From contig CASFID010000032.1 of NCBI GenBank assembly GCA_949294665.1, positions 1-44,646 on the forward strand: a stretch of DNA of 44,646 nt. Reading direction: 5' to 3'. This DNA is from an uncultured Eubacteriales bacterium. Its GTDB lineage: Bacteria; Bacillota; Clostridia; Lachnospirales; Lachnospiraceae. The position numbers and the translations under genes are program-made. The notes beneath the pieces were generated by a model. The model did no database searches. It was not told the DNA's origin and was given only the letters and a program-made list of their open reading frames with translations. Of the stretch, positions 16,374 through 25,024 are shown piece after piece (within the stretch, counting starts at the first letter, position 1; every line of letters starts with the position of its first letter).

Positions 16374-16402
16374 ATCTTAGCATTTTACAGTATAAATGTA
16401 AA
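16374..16402 (-). promoter_or_regulatory. Promoter of tyrA-aroA with an overlapping inverted repeat
   Basis: On the minus strand TTTACA (16397-16402), 17 bases, TAAGAT (16374-16379). The -35 forms one half of a perfect inverted repeat TTTACA-N7-TGTAAA (16384-16402), a plausible operator. The rest of the 393-base gap between tyrA and the EF-G-like gene holds small GC-rich hairpins (16425-16465) and the promoter at 16602, nothing else recognisable. Confidence 0.55.
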
Positions 16403-16601
16403 CCGGAAGAGTTCGGCCCGCGCCATTCGCAGGACCGCACTTCGTGCGTATTGCGGCTGACGCCGCTGTTTTACTCATAGACGGGCGCTCATCTTATCTG
16501 CCGGTCAGCCGCCGGATTCTTATGCGGGCAGGCATAAATCCGTCTTCTGACGTCAGGTGTCTGGAATGTTGCAGAATATATGTGAAAAATGAATAAAATA
16601 G

Positions 16602-16630
16602 TTGTAATCATGCTGTAATTTTAGTACAAT
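16602..16630 (+). promoter_or_regulatory. Promoter of the EF-G-like gene
   Basis: TTGTAA (16602-16607), 17 bases, TACAAT (16625-16630). The start point falls near 16637, about 63 bases before the start codon. Confidence 0.75.
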
Positions 16631-16699
16631 ATATCCATGATGTGCTTATCCTACGGATTGTACGGTGGGCATAATAACTACATACAAGGAGGCAGCAGC

Positions 16700-18775
16700 A
16701 TGAAGGTTTACAGAACGGACGAAATAAGAAACGTGGTATTGCTCGGACACGGCGGAAGTGGAAAGACAAGTCTCGTCGAGGCAATGCTGTACGTATCAGG
16801 AGCGTCGAACCGCATGGGTAAAGTATCAGATGCCAGCACGGTGAGCGACTTTGATAAAGAGGAGCAGAAACGTGGATTTTCAATCAGCACAAGTCTGATT
16901 CCGATCGAGTGGGAGAAAGCAAAGATCAACATCCTTGACACACCGGGATATTTTGATTTTGTAGGCGAAGTTGAGGAAGCGGTCAGCGCTGCGGACGCGG
17001 CAGTCATAGTAGTGTCCGGAAAGGCCGGCGTACAGGTCGGAACGGAGAAAGCGTGGGAACTGTGCGATAAGTACAATCTCCCAAGAATGGTCTATGTGAC
17101 GGAGATGGACGTGGACGATGCAAGTTTCCGTCAGGTTGTAGAGGATCTGACCGCCCGTTACGGGAAGAAGATCGCACCCCATTTCCAGCCGATCCGCGAG
17201 AATGAGAAGCTGGTGGGTTATATCAATGTCATCAAGAATGCGGGGCGCAGATATACGGGGATCGGACAGAGAGAAGAGTGCGAGATTCCGGATTACTGTA
17301 AGCCAAACCTTGAGATCTTAAGAGATTCCCTGATGGAGGCTGTCGCTGAGACGAGCGAAGAATTTATGGAGCGCTATTTCGCGGGAGAGGAGTTCTCGAT
17401 CGAGGAGATCCGCGCAGCGATGCGTACGGAAGTGATGGAGGGCGACATCGTTCCGGTGGGCATGGGATCCAACGTGCAGGCGCAGGGCGTCGCGAACCTG
17501 CTGTCTGATATCGTTCGTTTCTTTCCGAGCCCGGATAAGAGGACATGCGCAGGGATCAACCGGACGACAAACGATATCTTCGAGGCGAATTATGATTTCT
17601 CAAAGGCGAAGACTGCTTATGTATTTAAGACGATGGTCGATCCGTTCATCGGAAAGTATTCTTTCATAAAAGTGTGCTCGGGTGTGCTTAAAGGGGACGA
17701 TGTTCTCTATAATGCGGACACAGAGTCCGAAGAGAAACCGGGCAAGCTCTATACGATGTGCGGGAACAAACCGTCAGAAGTGTCGGAGCTGTTCGCGGGG
17801 GATATCGGCGCCATTGCCAAGCTGACCAATACGCGCACCGGCGATACCCTGTCCACAAAGGCGAACCAGGTGACATATGCGAAGACGGATTATTCCGTGC
17901 CGTATACATATATGAGATACCGTGTGAAGAATAAGGGCGACGAGGATAAAGTATCACAGGCCCTTGCAAGGATGACGGCAGAGGACGTGACGCTGCGCGC
18001 GGTCAATGACAGTGAGAACAGACAGACGCTACTCTACGGCATGGGCGATCAGCATCTGGAGATCACAGCGAGCAAGCTGGCGGCCAGATATAAGGTGGAG
18101 ATCCTGCTGGAGACTCCGAAAGTTGCATTCCGCGAGACGATCCGCAAGAATTCCGATGTGGATATGAAGTATAAGAAGCAGACAGGCGGACATGGACAGT
18201 ACGGACATGTCAAGATGAAATTCGAGCCGTCAGGCGATCTGGATACGCCGTATGTATTTGAGGAATGTGTGGTCGGCGGAGCGGTTCCGAAGAACTACTT
18301 CCCGGCAGTGGAGAAAGGTCTCCAGGATTCTGTTGTCAAGGGACCTCTGGCCGGATATCCGGTAGTCGGCGTGAAAGCGATCCTCTACGACGGATCCTAT
18401 CACCCGGTAGATTCCTCGGAGATGGCGTTTAAGACAGCCACGGTGCAGGCGTTTAAGAAAGGGTTTATGGAGGCGTCTCCAGTCCTTCTCGAGCCGATCG
18501 CATCTCTCAAGGTCACAGTGCCCGATGACTATACCGGCGATGTGATGGGGGATCTTAACAAGAGGCGCGGACGTGTGCTCGGCATGAATCCGATCGCAGG
18601 CGGCAAGCAGGTCATAGAAGCGGATATCCCAATGACAGGGCTGTTTGGCTACTGCACGGCACTCCGTTCCATGACAGGCGGGCGCGGCACATATGCATAT
18701 GAATTTGCAAGATATGAGCAGGCGCCGTCGGATGTACAGGAGAAAGAGATCGCCGCACGTGCGTCCGAAGAGTAG
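16700..18775 (+). CDS. EF-G-2-type translational GTPase (EF-G paralogue)
   Basis: A 691-residue protein with the full five-domain layout of EF-G, including KKQTGGHGQYGHVKM in domain IV and a C-terminal VMGDLNKRRGRVLGM. The GTPase motifs depart from the housekeeping factor. G1 is GHGGSGKTS (16-24), G2 reads RGFSIS where EF-G has RGITI, and G3 is DTPGY (80-84) where EF-G has DTPGH, so the catalytic histidine position is tyrosine. G4 is TEMD (134-137) in place of NKMD. The first three changes resemble the EF-G-2 group known from Thermus; the lysine-to-glutamate change in G4 goes further. GGAGG precedes the ATG at 16700. Monocistronic, with its own promoter and terminator. The role is unknown; the main fusA is presumably elsewhere. 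Confidence 0.88.
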   Translation: MKVYRTDEIRNVVLLGHGGSGKTSLVEAMLYVSGASNRMGKVSDASTVSDFDKEEQKRGFSISTSLIPIEWEKAKINILDTPGYFDFVGEVEEAVSAADAAVIVVSGKAGVQVGTEKAWELCDKYNLPRMVYVTEMDVDDASFRQVVEDLTARYGKKIAPHFQPIRENEKLVGYINVIKNAGRRYTGIGQREECEIPDYCKPNLEILRDSLMEAVAETSEEFMERYFAGEEFSIEEIRAAMRTEVMEGDIVPVGMGSNVQAQGVANLLSDIVRFFPSPDKRTCAGINRTTNDIFEANYDFSKAKTAYVFKTMVDPFIGKYSFIKVCSGVLKGDDVLYNADTESEEKPGKLYTMCGNKPSEVSELFAGDIGAIAKLTNTRTGDTLSTKANQVTYAKTDYSVPYTYMRYRVKNKGDEDKVSQALARMTAEDVTLRAVNDSENRQTLLYGMGDQHLEITASKLAARYKVEILLETPKVAFRETIRKNSDVDMKYKKQTGGHGQYGHVKMKFEPSGDLDTPYVFEECVVGGAVPKNYFPAVEKGLQDSVVKGPLAGYPVVGVKAILYDGSYHPVDSSEMAFKTATVQAFKKGFMEASPVLLEPIASLKVTVPDDYTGDVMGDLNKRRGRVLGMNPIAGGKQVIEADIPMTGLFGYCTALRSMTGGRGTYAYEFARYEQAPSDVQEKEIAARASEE

Positions 18776-18816
18776 AGATAAAAAGAAAGCGATTGATAAA
18801 TCGCAGGAAACATAAG

Positions 18817-18861
18817 CGAGACGGAGGATCTGCAGGAGCGGATCTTCCGTCTCCTTTTTCG
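18817..18861 (+). terminator. Terminator after the EF-G-like gene
   Basis: GAGACGGA and GATC (18819-18830) pair with GGATCTTCCGTCTC (18840-18853), followed by CTTTTTC. Beyond it, 18862-18987 shows only short GC-rich hairpins before the trkA promoter. Confidence 0.85.
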
Positions 18862-18987
18862 GAGATGGCGACGGGCCGGAAGCCCGGGCTCATCCGGGAC
18901 TCCGGCAGCCTCCACGATCCCGGAATATGCCTTTTGGAACTTCCGGCAATTCTCTGCTGATTTTGTGCCAAGAAAGTGTTAATATTG

Positions 18988-19016
18988 TTGTACTTTGCAG
19001 ACAAAGGTGCTATAAT
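18988..19016 (+). promoter_or_regulatory. Promoter of the trk operon
   Basis: TTGTAC (18988-18993), 17 bases, and a perfect TATAAT (19011-19016). The start would be near 19023, giving a leader of about 70 bases. Confidence 0.75.
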
Positions 19017-19092
19017 TTCTCTGCTGTATTAGCACAGGATTAGTGACGCAGTATATCGACACTAAAATATTGACTTAACAGAGGGAAAGAGA

Positions 19093-20451
19093 ATGAAGAT
19101 TGTTATCATTGGAGATGGAAAAGTAGGTTACAAACTTGCAAAACAGCTTTCTGTCGAAGACTATGACGTGGTGATGATCGACAGCAACGAAAAGAAATTG
19201 AAATATGCTGTGGACCGGCTGGATATCGCCTGTGTGACAGGCGATGCGGCGGATGCTCAAGTGCAGAAAGAGGCGGATGTACCGCATGCGGATCTCGTGA
19301 TCGCCTGCACGTCTGCAGATGAGTGCAACATGCTGAGCTGCCTTATTGCAAAGAGACTCGGAGCGAAACATACGATCGCGCGCGTGCGCAATCCCATCTA
19401 TTTTAACCAGATCGGACTGCTCAAGGAAGATCTGCATCTGAGTATGGCCGTGAATCCGGAACTGATCGTGGCAGATGAGATCAGCAGAGTGCTGCTGTTT
19501 CCCGATGCCAGCAAGATAGAGACCTTCGTAAAAGGAAGGGTAGAACTTATCGAGTACCTGATACAGAAAGAGAGCAAGCTGGCAGGCACGTCCCTGGCAG
19601 ACATGTATGAGAAATATCAGATCAAGCTGCTTGTCTGCGCAGTAGAGCGCGGAGGAGACGTTCTGATTCCGGACGGCGACTATGTGATCCAGGAGGGAGA
19701 CAGACTGCACATAGCAGTCTCCCACAGAGAGATGAAACGCTTTTTCGGGATGTTCGGCAAGCATCGCGGAAAGATCAAAAAGGTCATTATCTGCGGCGGA
19801 GGAAGAGTGGCGTACTATCTGTCTGTACAGCTCTTAAAGCTTGGAATGCAGATCAAGATCATCGAGCGCAACGTGGAGAGATGCGAGCAACTGTGCGAGC
19901 TTCTTCCGAAAGCGACGATCATAAACGGCGACGCCACGGACCACGATCTTCTGATCGAGGAGGGGATCGAGGACGCAGACGCGTTTGTCGGACTGACCGG
20001 AATGGATGAGGAGAATATCATCACGGCGCTGTTCGCAAAGAGTCAGGGGGCGTCCAAGATCATAGCGAAGATCAACGACGACCGCCGGGTAAGTATGATA
20101 GAGGACTTCGGCATCGACAGCATCGTTTCCGCCAAGACGGCGACTGCGGATGCTATCCTGAGCTATGTAAGGGCGCGACAGAATTCACAGGGCAGCGCCA
20201 ACGTGGAAACGCTGTATCAGCTTGTGGATGACAAGATCGAAGCGCTCGAGTTTATCATAAAATCCGAAACGCGTTACACCGGGATACCTTTTAAGGATCT
20301 GCCGCTTAAATCAAACAATCTGATCGCCTGTATCGCAAGAAAACGACAGATCATCATACCCGGAGGAAACGACTGTATGGAAGTCGGCGACAGCGTGATC
20401 GTGATCACGATGGAAAAACATATAGAAGATATAGAGGATATTTTGGTGTAG
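19093..20451 (+). CDS. trkA: Trk potassium uptake regulatory subunit TrkA
   Basis: The 452-residue cytoplasmic subunit gates the TrkH channel in response to bound nucleotide. It has two RCK modules in tandem. Each starts with a Rossmann glycine motif: VIIGDGKVGYKLAKQL at about 4-19, and VIICGGGRVAYYLSVQLLKL in the second half. Each ends with a TrkA-C domain; the last one has the segment GDSVIVITMEKHIEDIEDIL. Length matches the duplicated form. It stands 10 bases before trkH, so the two are co-transcribed. No fusion or truncation is seen. Confidence 0.95.
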   Translation: MKIVIIGDGKVGYKLAKQLSVEDYDVVMIDSNEKKLKYAVDRLDIACVTGDAADAQVQKEADVPHADLVIACTSADECNMLSCLIAKRLGAKHTIARVRNPIYFNQIGLLKEDLHLSMAVNPELIVADEISRVLLFPDASKIETFVKGRVELIEYLIQKESKLAGTSLADMYEKYQIKLLVCAVERGGDVLIPDGDYVIQEGDRLHIAVSHREMKRFFGMFGKHRGKIKKVIICGGGRVAYYLSVQLLKLGMQIKIIERNVERCEQLCELLPKATIINGDATDHDLLIEEGIEDADAFVGLTGMDEENIITALFAKSQGASKIIAKINDDRRVSMIEDFGIDSIVSAKTATADAILSYVRARQNSQGSANVETLYQLVDDKIEALEFIIKSETRYTGIPFKDLPLKSNNLIACIARKRQIIIPGGNDCMEVGDSVIVITMEKHIEDIEDILV

Positions 20452-20461
20452 GTGCAGAAAA

Positions 20462-21907
20462 ATGAATAAAAGAATGATTGTATACATACTGGGAAGGATG
20501 CTTGGCGTGGAGGGCGCAGTGCTCCTGATCCCTGCCCTTGTCTCGCTTATCTACCAGGAGGAGAGCGGTTTCTCGTTTCTGATCGTGAGCGTTATCCTGG
20601 GGATCATCTTTCTTATATTTGGCAGAAAGAAACCGAAAAGCACAAGGATATATGGGAAGGAGAGTTTTGTCATCGTCGCTCTTGCGTGGATCCTGTGGTC
20701 TCTCTTCGGAGCGCTTCCGTTTGTGATATCGGGGAGTATTCCTGATTATATCGATGCTTTCTTTGAGACTGTATCAGGCTTTACTACAACGGGATCTACG
20801 ATCCTCAAAGAGATTGAAAGTCTGCCTATGGGAATTAACTTCTGGAGGTGTCTGACTCACTGGATCGGCGGTATGGGAGTGCTCGTGTTCGTGCTCATGA
20901 TCACTTCTCTCGACGATGAGAATCACATGCCTCTCATGCGCGCGGAGATGCCGGGGCCGGAGGCGGATAAACTTGTCCCTAAGGCAAGAAATACGGCGAC
21001 GATCCTGTATGGAATGTATTTTGCGCTCACGGCAGTGGAAGTGATCCTGCTCATGTTCGGCGGCATGAATCTCTATGACGCCCTGGTGCATTCTTTCAGC
21101 ACTGCGGGTACAGGAGGATTTTCCAACAGGAATGCAAGCGTCGCTTTTTATGACAGTGCGTACATCGACGGTGTGATCACGGTGTTTATGATCCTGTTTG
21201 GGGTGAACTTCAACCTGTACTTCCTGCTGCTCTTAAAAGACTGGAAGAACGTGCTCAAAAACGAGGAGCTGCGCGCATATCTTGGAATCATAGCTGCCTC
21301 CATCGTGGTAATAACGGTCAATATCCTGAGTATCTATGAGAATGTATTTCATGCGTTCCGCTATGCGGCGTTCCAGGTAGCGTCCATCATTACCACAACG
21401 GGATTCTACACTGCGGATTACGAACTGTGGCCTGAGCTGTCGAAAACAATTCTGCTGGCGATCATGTTCATAGGAGCCTGTGCGGGTTCCACCGGAGGCG
21501 GGATCAAGGTATGCCGGTTTGTGATCCTGCTCAAGTCGATACGGCAGGAGATCAATAAGATCCTGCATCCGAACGCTGTGACGGTTGTAAAACTGAACGG
21601 GAAGAAGGTCGGACAGGATACGATGCGGGGGATAAATATCTATCTTGCCGCATATGTCTTTATCCTGGCGGCATCTGTTCTGATCGTATCGATTGATAAT
21701 TTTGATTTCGCTACATCTTTCAGCGGAGTTCTGACAACAATAAACAATGTAGGACCGGGAATTTCCAAAGTAGGTCCCGTGGAGAATTTCCACATGTTCT
21801 CTCCGCTTTCCAAGCTGGTGTTCAGCTTTGACATGCTCGTGGGGAGGCTGGAGATCATCCCGTTCCTGCTGCTTTTATCACCGGCGCTGTGGCGTAAGAA
21901 GTTCTGA
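20462..21907 (+). CDS. trkH: Trk potassium channel subunit TrkH
   Basis: The 481-residue integral membrane protein forms the K+ pore from four helix-loop-helix repeats. All four selectivity-filter loops are visible: TTTGSTIL, GTGGFSN, TTTGFYTAD and NNVGPGIS, and GSTGGGIKV lies after the third. Hydrophobic segments run the whole length. The start at 20462 is 10 bases after the trkA stop and has only a weak ribosome-binding site, suggesting translational coupling. The gene ends 11 bases before the next reading frame, so the operon continues. Confidence 0.96.
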   Translation: MNKRMIVYILGRMLGVEGAVLLIPALVSLIYQEESGFSFLIVSVILGIIFLIFGRKKPKSTRIYGKESFVIVALAWILWSLFGALPFVISGSIPDYIDAFFETVSGFTTTGSTILKEIESLPMGINFWRCLTHWIGGMGVLVFVLMITSLDDENHMPLMRAEMPGPEADKLVPKARNTATILYGMYFALTAVEVILLMFGGMNLYDALVHSFSTAGTGGFSNRNASVAFYDSAYIDGVITVFMILFGVNFNLYFLLLLKDWKNVLKNEELRAYLGIIAASIVVITVNILSIYENVFHAFRYAAFQVASIITTTGFYTADYELWPELSKTILLAIMFIGACAGSTGGGIKVCRFVILLKSIRQEINKILHPNAVTVVKLNGKKVGQDTMRGINIYLAAYVFILAASVLIVSIDNFDFATSFSGVLTTINNVGPGISKVGPVENFHMFSPLSKLVFSFDMLVGRLEIIPFLLLLSPALWRKKF

Positions 21908-21918
21908 AAGGGGAAAAT

Positions 21919-23586
21919 ATGAAAAATCTCAAAAGAAAGATGATCATTGCGGTGATCGTGATCCTGCTGCTCGGGTGCTATTATTATGCGGCGCTTCCGG
22001 CTCTGAATATCCACTCTGTTGAATTCTGGATATTTCTGGGAGTGCTTATCCTGATCATTGCCGCAGCATTTATAAAGCGGAAAGGTCTCGATCTCCGGGA
22101 TCTCGGGGAACTCAGAGCCTCAAAAGGCCTGAAAGTCATCCTGGGTGCGTTCGCGGCTGTCGTGATCGTGTATCTGATCGGCGCCCTTCTGTCTTCACCG
22201 ATCGTCAATGCGAATAAATATCAGAAGCTCATGACAGTGGAGACCGGAGAGTTCACAGAAGATATAGAGGAACTTTCTTTTGATCAGATCCCGCTGCTCG
22301 ACAGGGATTCAGCCACTCTGCTGGGAAACAGAGAGATGGGAAGTATGGTGGATATGGTCTCTCAGTTCGAGGTAGACGAACTGTACTCCCAGATCAATTA
22401 TCAGGACCGCCCTGTCAGGGTGTCTCCGCTCAAATATGCGAGTATCATCAAATGGCTGACGAACAACGGGGAAGGTATCCCTGCATATATGAAGATCGAC
22501 ATGGCCACGCAGGATACAGAGCTTGTGAAGCTTGATGAAGGAATGAAATATACGACGAGCGATCATTTTAACAGAAATATCTATCGCCATCTCCGGTTCA
22601 GATATCCGACCTATATCTTCAATGAACTCAGTTTTGAGGTAGATGAAGAGGGGACTCCCTACTGGATCTGTCCGGTGAAGAAATTCAATATCGGGTTGTT
22701 CGGCGGGGTGACGGTCGGCAGAGTCGTGCTCTGCAACGCTATAACCGGAGAAACAGAGGACTATGCTATCGAGGACGTTCCACAGTGGATCGACAGGGCG
22801 TATTCGGCAGATCTTCTCGTGGAACTCTATGATTACCACGGGACTTTGCAGCACGGCTTTCTCAACAGTGTGCTCGGACAGAAAGACTGTCTGGCAACTA
22901 CGGATGGATATAATTATCTGGCTATCGATGATGACGTGTGGGTGTATACAGGAGTTACGTCTATTACGGGAGATCAGTCCAATGTCGGATTTGTCCTCAT
23001 GAACCAGAGAACGATGGAGACGAAGTTCTACGAGGTAGAGGGCGCTACAGAGCAGTCGGCTATGGATTCGGCCGAGGGGCAGGTGCAGAATCTGAAATAT
23101 AAAGCTACTTTCCCGCTCCTGCTCAATATATCAGGCGAACCCACGTATTTCATTGCCCTCAAAGACGACGCCGGACTGGTGAAGATGTACGCTATGGTCA
23201 ACGTACAGAAATATCAGATCGTGGCAACGGGAGATACAGTAAGCGAATGCGAGGAAGAGTACACTGCGCTGATGTATAAGAACGGCATCAAAGAGGCGGA
23301 AGAAGATACCCGTGAGATCCTGTCGGTCTCAGGCCGGATCACGAAGATCGCCCAGGGAGTTGTAGAGGGAAATTCACACTACTATATCATGATCGAGGGC
23401 TCGGACTCCATCTTCGACGTATCGGTGGTCGATTATATCGATGTGATCCGTTTCAATGTCGGTGATGAGGTGACGATCGAGTATAAAGAGGGGGAAGAGA
23501 CAGAAACAGTTCTGTCCATGAACGGCACGGATATTTCCAGCGCATCGGCGCCGGAGGAAGAGAGCGCAGAGCCGGTACAGGAGTAA
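21919..23586 (+). CDS. Conserved membrane protein of unknown function in the trk operon
   Basis: A 555-residue protein with three predicted membrane helices (about 8-28, 34-53 and 71-92) and a large soluble region with no catalytic signature that I recognise. The soluble part is acidic, with motifs such as MGSMVDMVSQFEVDELYSQI, PVRVSPLKYASIIKWL and YWICPVKKFNIGLFGG. The C-terminal roughly 75 residues (SVSGRITKIAQGVVEGNSHY onward, then FNVGDEVTIEYKEGE) look like an OB-fold or barrel. It begins 11 bases after trkH with a ribosome-binding site (AAAGGGG), and its only possible promoter is that of trkA. A role tied to K+ uptake or membrane state is inferred from co-transcription alone. Confidence 0.6.
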   Translation: MKNLKRKMIIAVIVILLLGCYYYAALPALNIHSVEFWIFLGVLILIIAAAFIKRKGLDLRDLGELRASKGLKVILGAFAAVVIVYLIGALLSSPIVNANKYQKLMTVETGEFTEDIEELSFDQIPLLDRDSATLLGNREMGSMVDMVSQFEVDELYSQINYQDRPVRVSPLKYASIIKWLTNNGEGIPAYMKIDMATQDTELVKLDEGMKYTTSDHFNRNIYRHLRFRYPTYIFNELSFEVDEEGTPYWICPVKKFNIGLFGGVTVGRVVLCNAITGETEDYAIEDVPQWIDRAYSADLLVELYDYHGTLQHGFLNSVLGQKDCLATTDGYNYLAIDDDVWVYTGVTSITGDQSNVGFVLMNQRTMETKFYEVEGATEQSAMDSAEGQVQNLKYKATFPLLLNISGEPTYFIALKDDAGLVKMYAMVNVQKYQIVATGDTVSECEEEYTALMYKNGIKEAEEDTREILSVSGRITKIAQGVVEGNSHYYIMIEGSDSIFDVSVVDYIDVIRFNVGDEVTIEYKEGEETETVLSMNGTDISSASAPEEESAEPVQE

Positions 23587-23599
23587 GTTACCGGAAGTA

Positions 23600-23634
23600 A
23601 AACGGCGGCAGGATCTGATCCTGCCGCCGTCAGT
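23600..23634 (+). terminator. Strong hairpin ending the trk operon
   Basis: A perfect 14-bp inverted repeat (23602-23615 with 23617-23630), very GC-rich, follows the stop by about 15 bases. The tail CAGTTTATAG is only moderately T-rich. Confidence 0.65.
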
Positions 23635-23705
23635 TTATAGCATTCTTAATTCCTGTGGACAGCTGCCGATAAGGCGCGTCCGCGCAGGTATATCGGTATT
23701 TCCTT

Positions 23706-24128
23706 CTATGCGATAATATTGTAATCAGAGGAGTCAATACCGGAAATCTCATTTTTATCCGCTCCTATGCTGAGATAAAAATCGATATTGTTTTCAGAAC
23801 TTATCTTGTTCAGTTTCTGCAGGAAAGCAGGAAGACTCTCAAGAGTGATGTTTGCCTGTTTCAGCACGCTGTCGATAAAGACGGTTTCGATGTCGTGATT
23901 GCCGGCTACCATGCCGTAAAGGAATCCGATGAATTCTTCAAGTGTAAGGATATCTGGATAATCAGCCATACGGATCGCGCGGATATTAAAATCTACTGTG
24001 TAAGTGTCCTTGTGGCTTTTTTTGATAAATACGACGTTTCCGTTGGAAGTTTTCACTTTCTCATTTGCAAGATCAATCATTTGCTGTGTTTTTCCGCTGC
24101 CTCTCGGGCCTGTAATTAAATTTACCAT
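23706..24128 (-). CDS. Small P-loop ATP-binding protein, function unknown
   Basis: A 140-residue protein beginning MVNLITGPRGSGKTQQM, with Walker A GPRGSGKT at about 7-14 and a Walker B-like ETVFID further on. The end is rich in Asn, Ser and Asp (NEISGIDSSDYN). The ATG at 24128 has GGAG 9 bases upstream; an in-frame start at 24170 would add 14 residues and has no site. It is too short to be a PilT motor or an ABC ATPase, although similar short proteins are sometimes labelled twitching-motility-like in clostridia. It stands alone, between the trk operon and the DUF3793 gene, divergent from the latter. No specific role can be given. Confidence 0.6.
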   Translation of the reverse strand: MVNLITGPRGSGKTQQMIDLANEKVKTSNGNVVFIKKSHKDTYTVDFNIRAIRMADYPDILTLEEFIGFLYGMVAGNHDIETVFIDSVLKQANITLESLPAFLQKLNKISSENNIDFYLSIGADKNEISGIDSSDYNIIA

Positions 24129-24248
24129 GGCGAATCTCTCCTTTATGTATGTATTGTTTGAGACTTTCACCTCTCAAATATCATATACTCATTATACACT
24201 AAAGCTATGTGGGGAACAACTAAAAAAAGGATAAAAAAACAAAATTAA

Positions 24249-24276
24249 TTGAGCAATCTGACTATAAGAATATAAT
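24249..24276 (+). promoter_or_regulatory. Promoter of the DUF3793-flavodoxin pair
   Basis: TTGAGC (24249-24254), 16 bases and a perfect TATAAT (24271-24276). A Fur-like palindrome begins at the last base of the -10. Confidence 0.7.
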
Positions 24277-24290
24277 GAGAAAAGTTCTCA
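24276..24290. promoter_or_regulatory. Fur-box-like palindrome overlapping the start point
   Basis: TGAGAA-AAG-TTCTCA is a perfect 6-bp inverted repeat and matches 10 of 14 defined bases of the 7-1-7 Fur consensus TGATAATnATTATCA. Its position over the -10 and +1 suits repression. Confidence 0.45.
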
Positions 24291-24337
24291 AAAAGAATAT
24301 TGAAAAGAAAGCCGGAGTGTGGTAGGATTGCATTAAT

Positions 24338-24352
24338 TGAAAACCATTCTCA
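24338..24352. promoter_or_regulatory. Second Fur-box-like site before DUF3793
   Basis: TGAAAACCATTCTCA matches 11 of 14 defined bases of the same Fur consensus. It lies 16 bases before the start codon, downstream of the promoter. Confidence 0.45.
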
Positions 24353-24368
24353 TAATTAAGGAGGGACT

Positions 24369-24956
24369 ATGCCTGCGGAAGTGTTATCTTATTTCCTGAA
24401 AAATCATGACCGGAGACTGCGGCTGGCATTCCAGGTAGTGCTCCAGTGCGCACCGTTTCTAAAAGGGCTGAAAGTATCCTGCGTCATATCGATGAACGCC
24501 GCTCTGTACAGGGAACTCGAAGAGCTGCTCCGCGAGACGGGGATCGCGTATCACAGGCTTTCCTGCTCTGAGGGAAAGTGTCTTGTTCTTTTTTACCGCC
24601 CCGATCCACTGGAGAGTTACCTGAGAAGCCCGAAGATACGCCGTCTGATCCGGGATTACGGGTACGGCGGGATGAGTCTGGAACAGATGCTTGGACGGTT
24701 GTGTTCCCGGACGGATGATTTCGCCAGGAGGGGGATGGGATTTCCCCATGAGATCGGCGCATTCCTCGGATATCCTGCCGATGATGTAAAAGGTTTCATA
24801 GAAAATGAAGGCAGGAAATATCTGATGATCGGATACTGGAAAGTATACGGAGACCTGGCAAAGGCGAGAATGATCTTCAAGGAATATGACCGTGCAAAAG
24901 ATTGCGCGGTAAATGAGTTCATCACCGGAAAAAGCATCCGGGAAATCGTGGTCTGA
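24369..24956 (+). CDS. DUF3793 family protein
   Basis: A 195-residue soluble protein recognised as DUF3793 by its pattern: an N-terminal HDRRLRLAFQVVLQCAPFLKGLK, then LFYRPDPLESYL, then HEIGAFLGYPADDVKGFIEN, then YWKVYGDLAKARMIFKEYD. No membrane segment, no known catalytic site and no cofactor motif are visible beyond scattered cysteines. In clostridia this family is commonly next to a flavodoxin, as here (68 bases downstream, same strand). AAGGAGGG precedes the ATG. Two Fur-like sites upstream suggest expression under iron limitation, when flavodoxin replaces ferredoxin. The biochemical role is unknown. Confidence 0.8.
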   Translation: MPAEVLSYFLKNHDRRLRLAFQVVLQCAPFLKGLKVSCVISMNAALYRELEELLRETGIAYHRLSCSEGKCLVLFYRPDPLESYLRSPKIRRLIRDYGYGGMSLEQMLGRLCSRTDDFARRGMGFPHEIGAFLGYPADDVKGFIENEGRKYLMIGYWKVYGDLAKARMIFKEYDRAKDCAVNEFITGKSIREIVV

Positions 24957-25024
24957 CATGTTTTGCGGCAATATCAGCGGAACTGTCCGGACAGTAAAAG
25001 ATCACAGGAAATGGAGGAGAAGAG

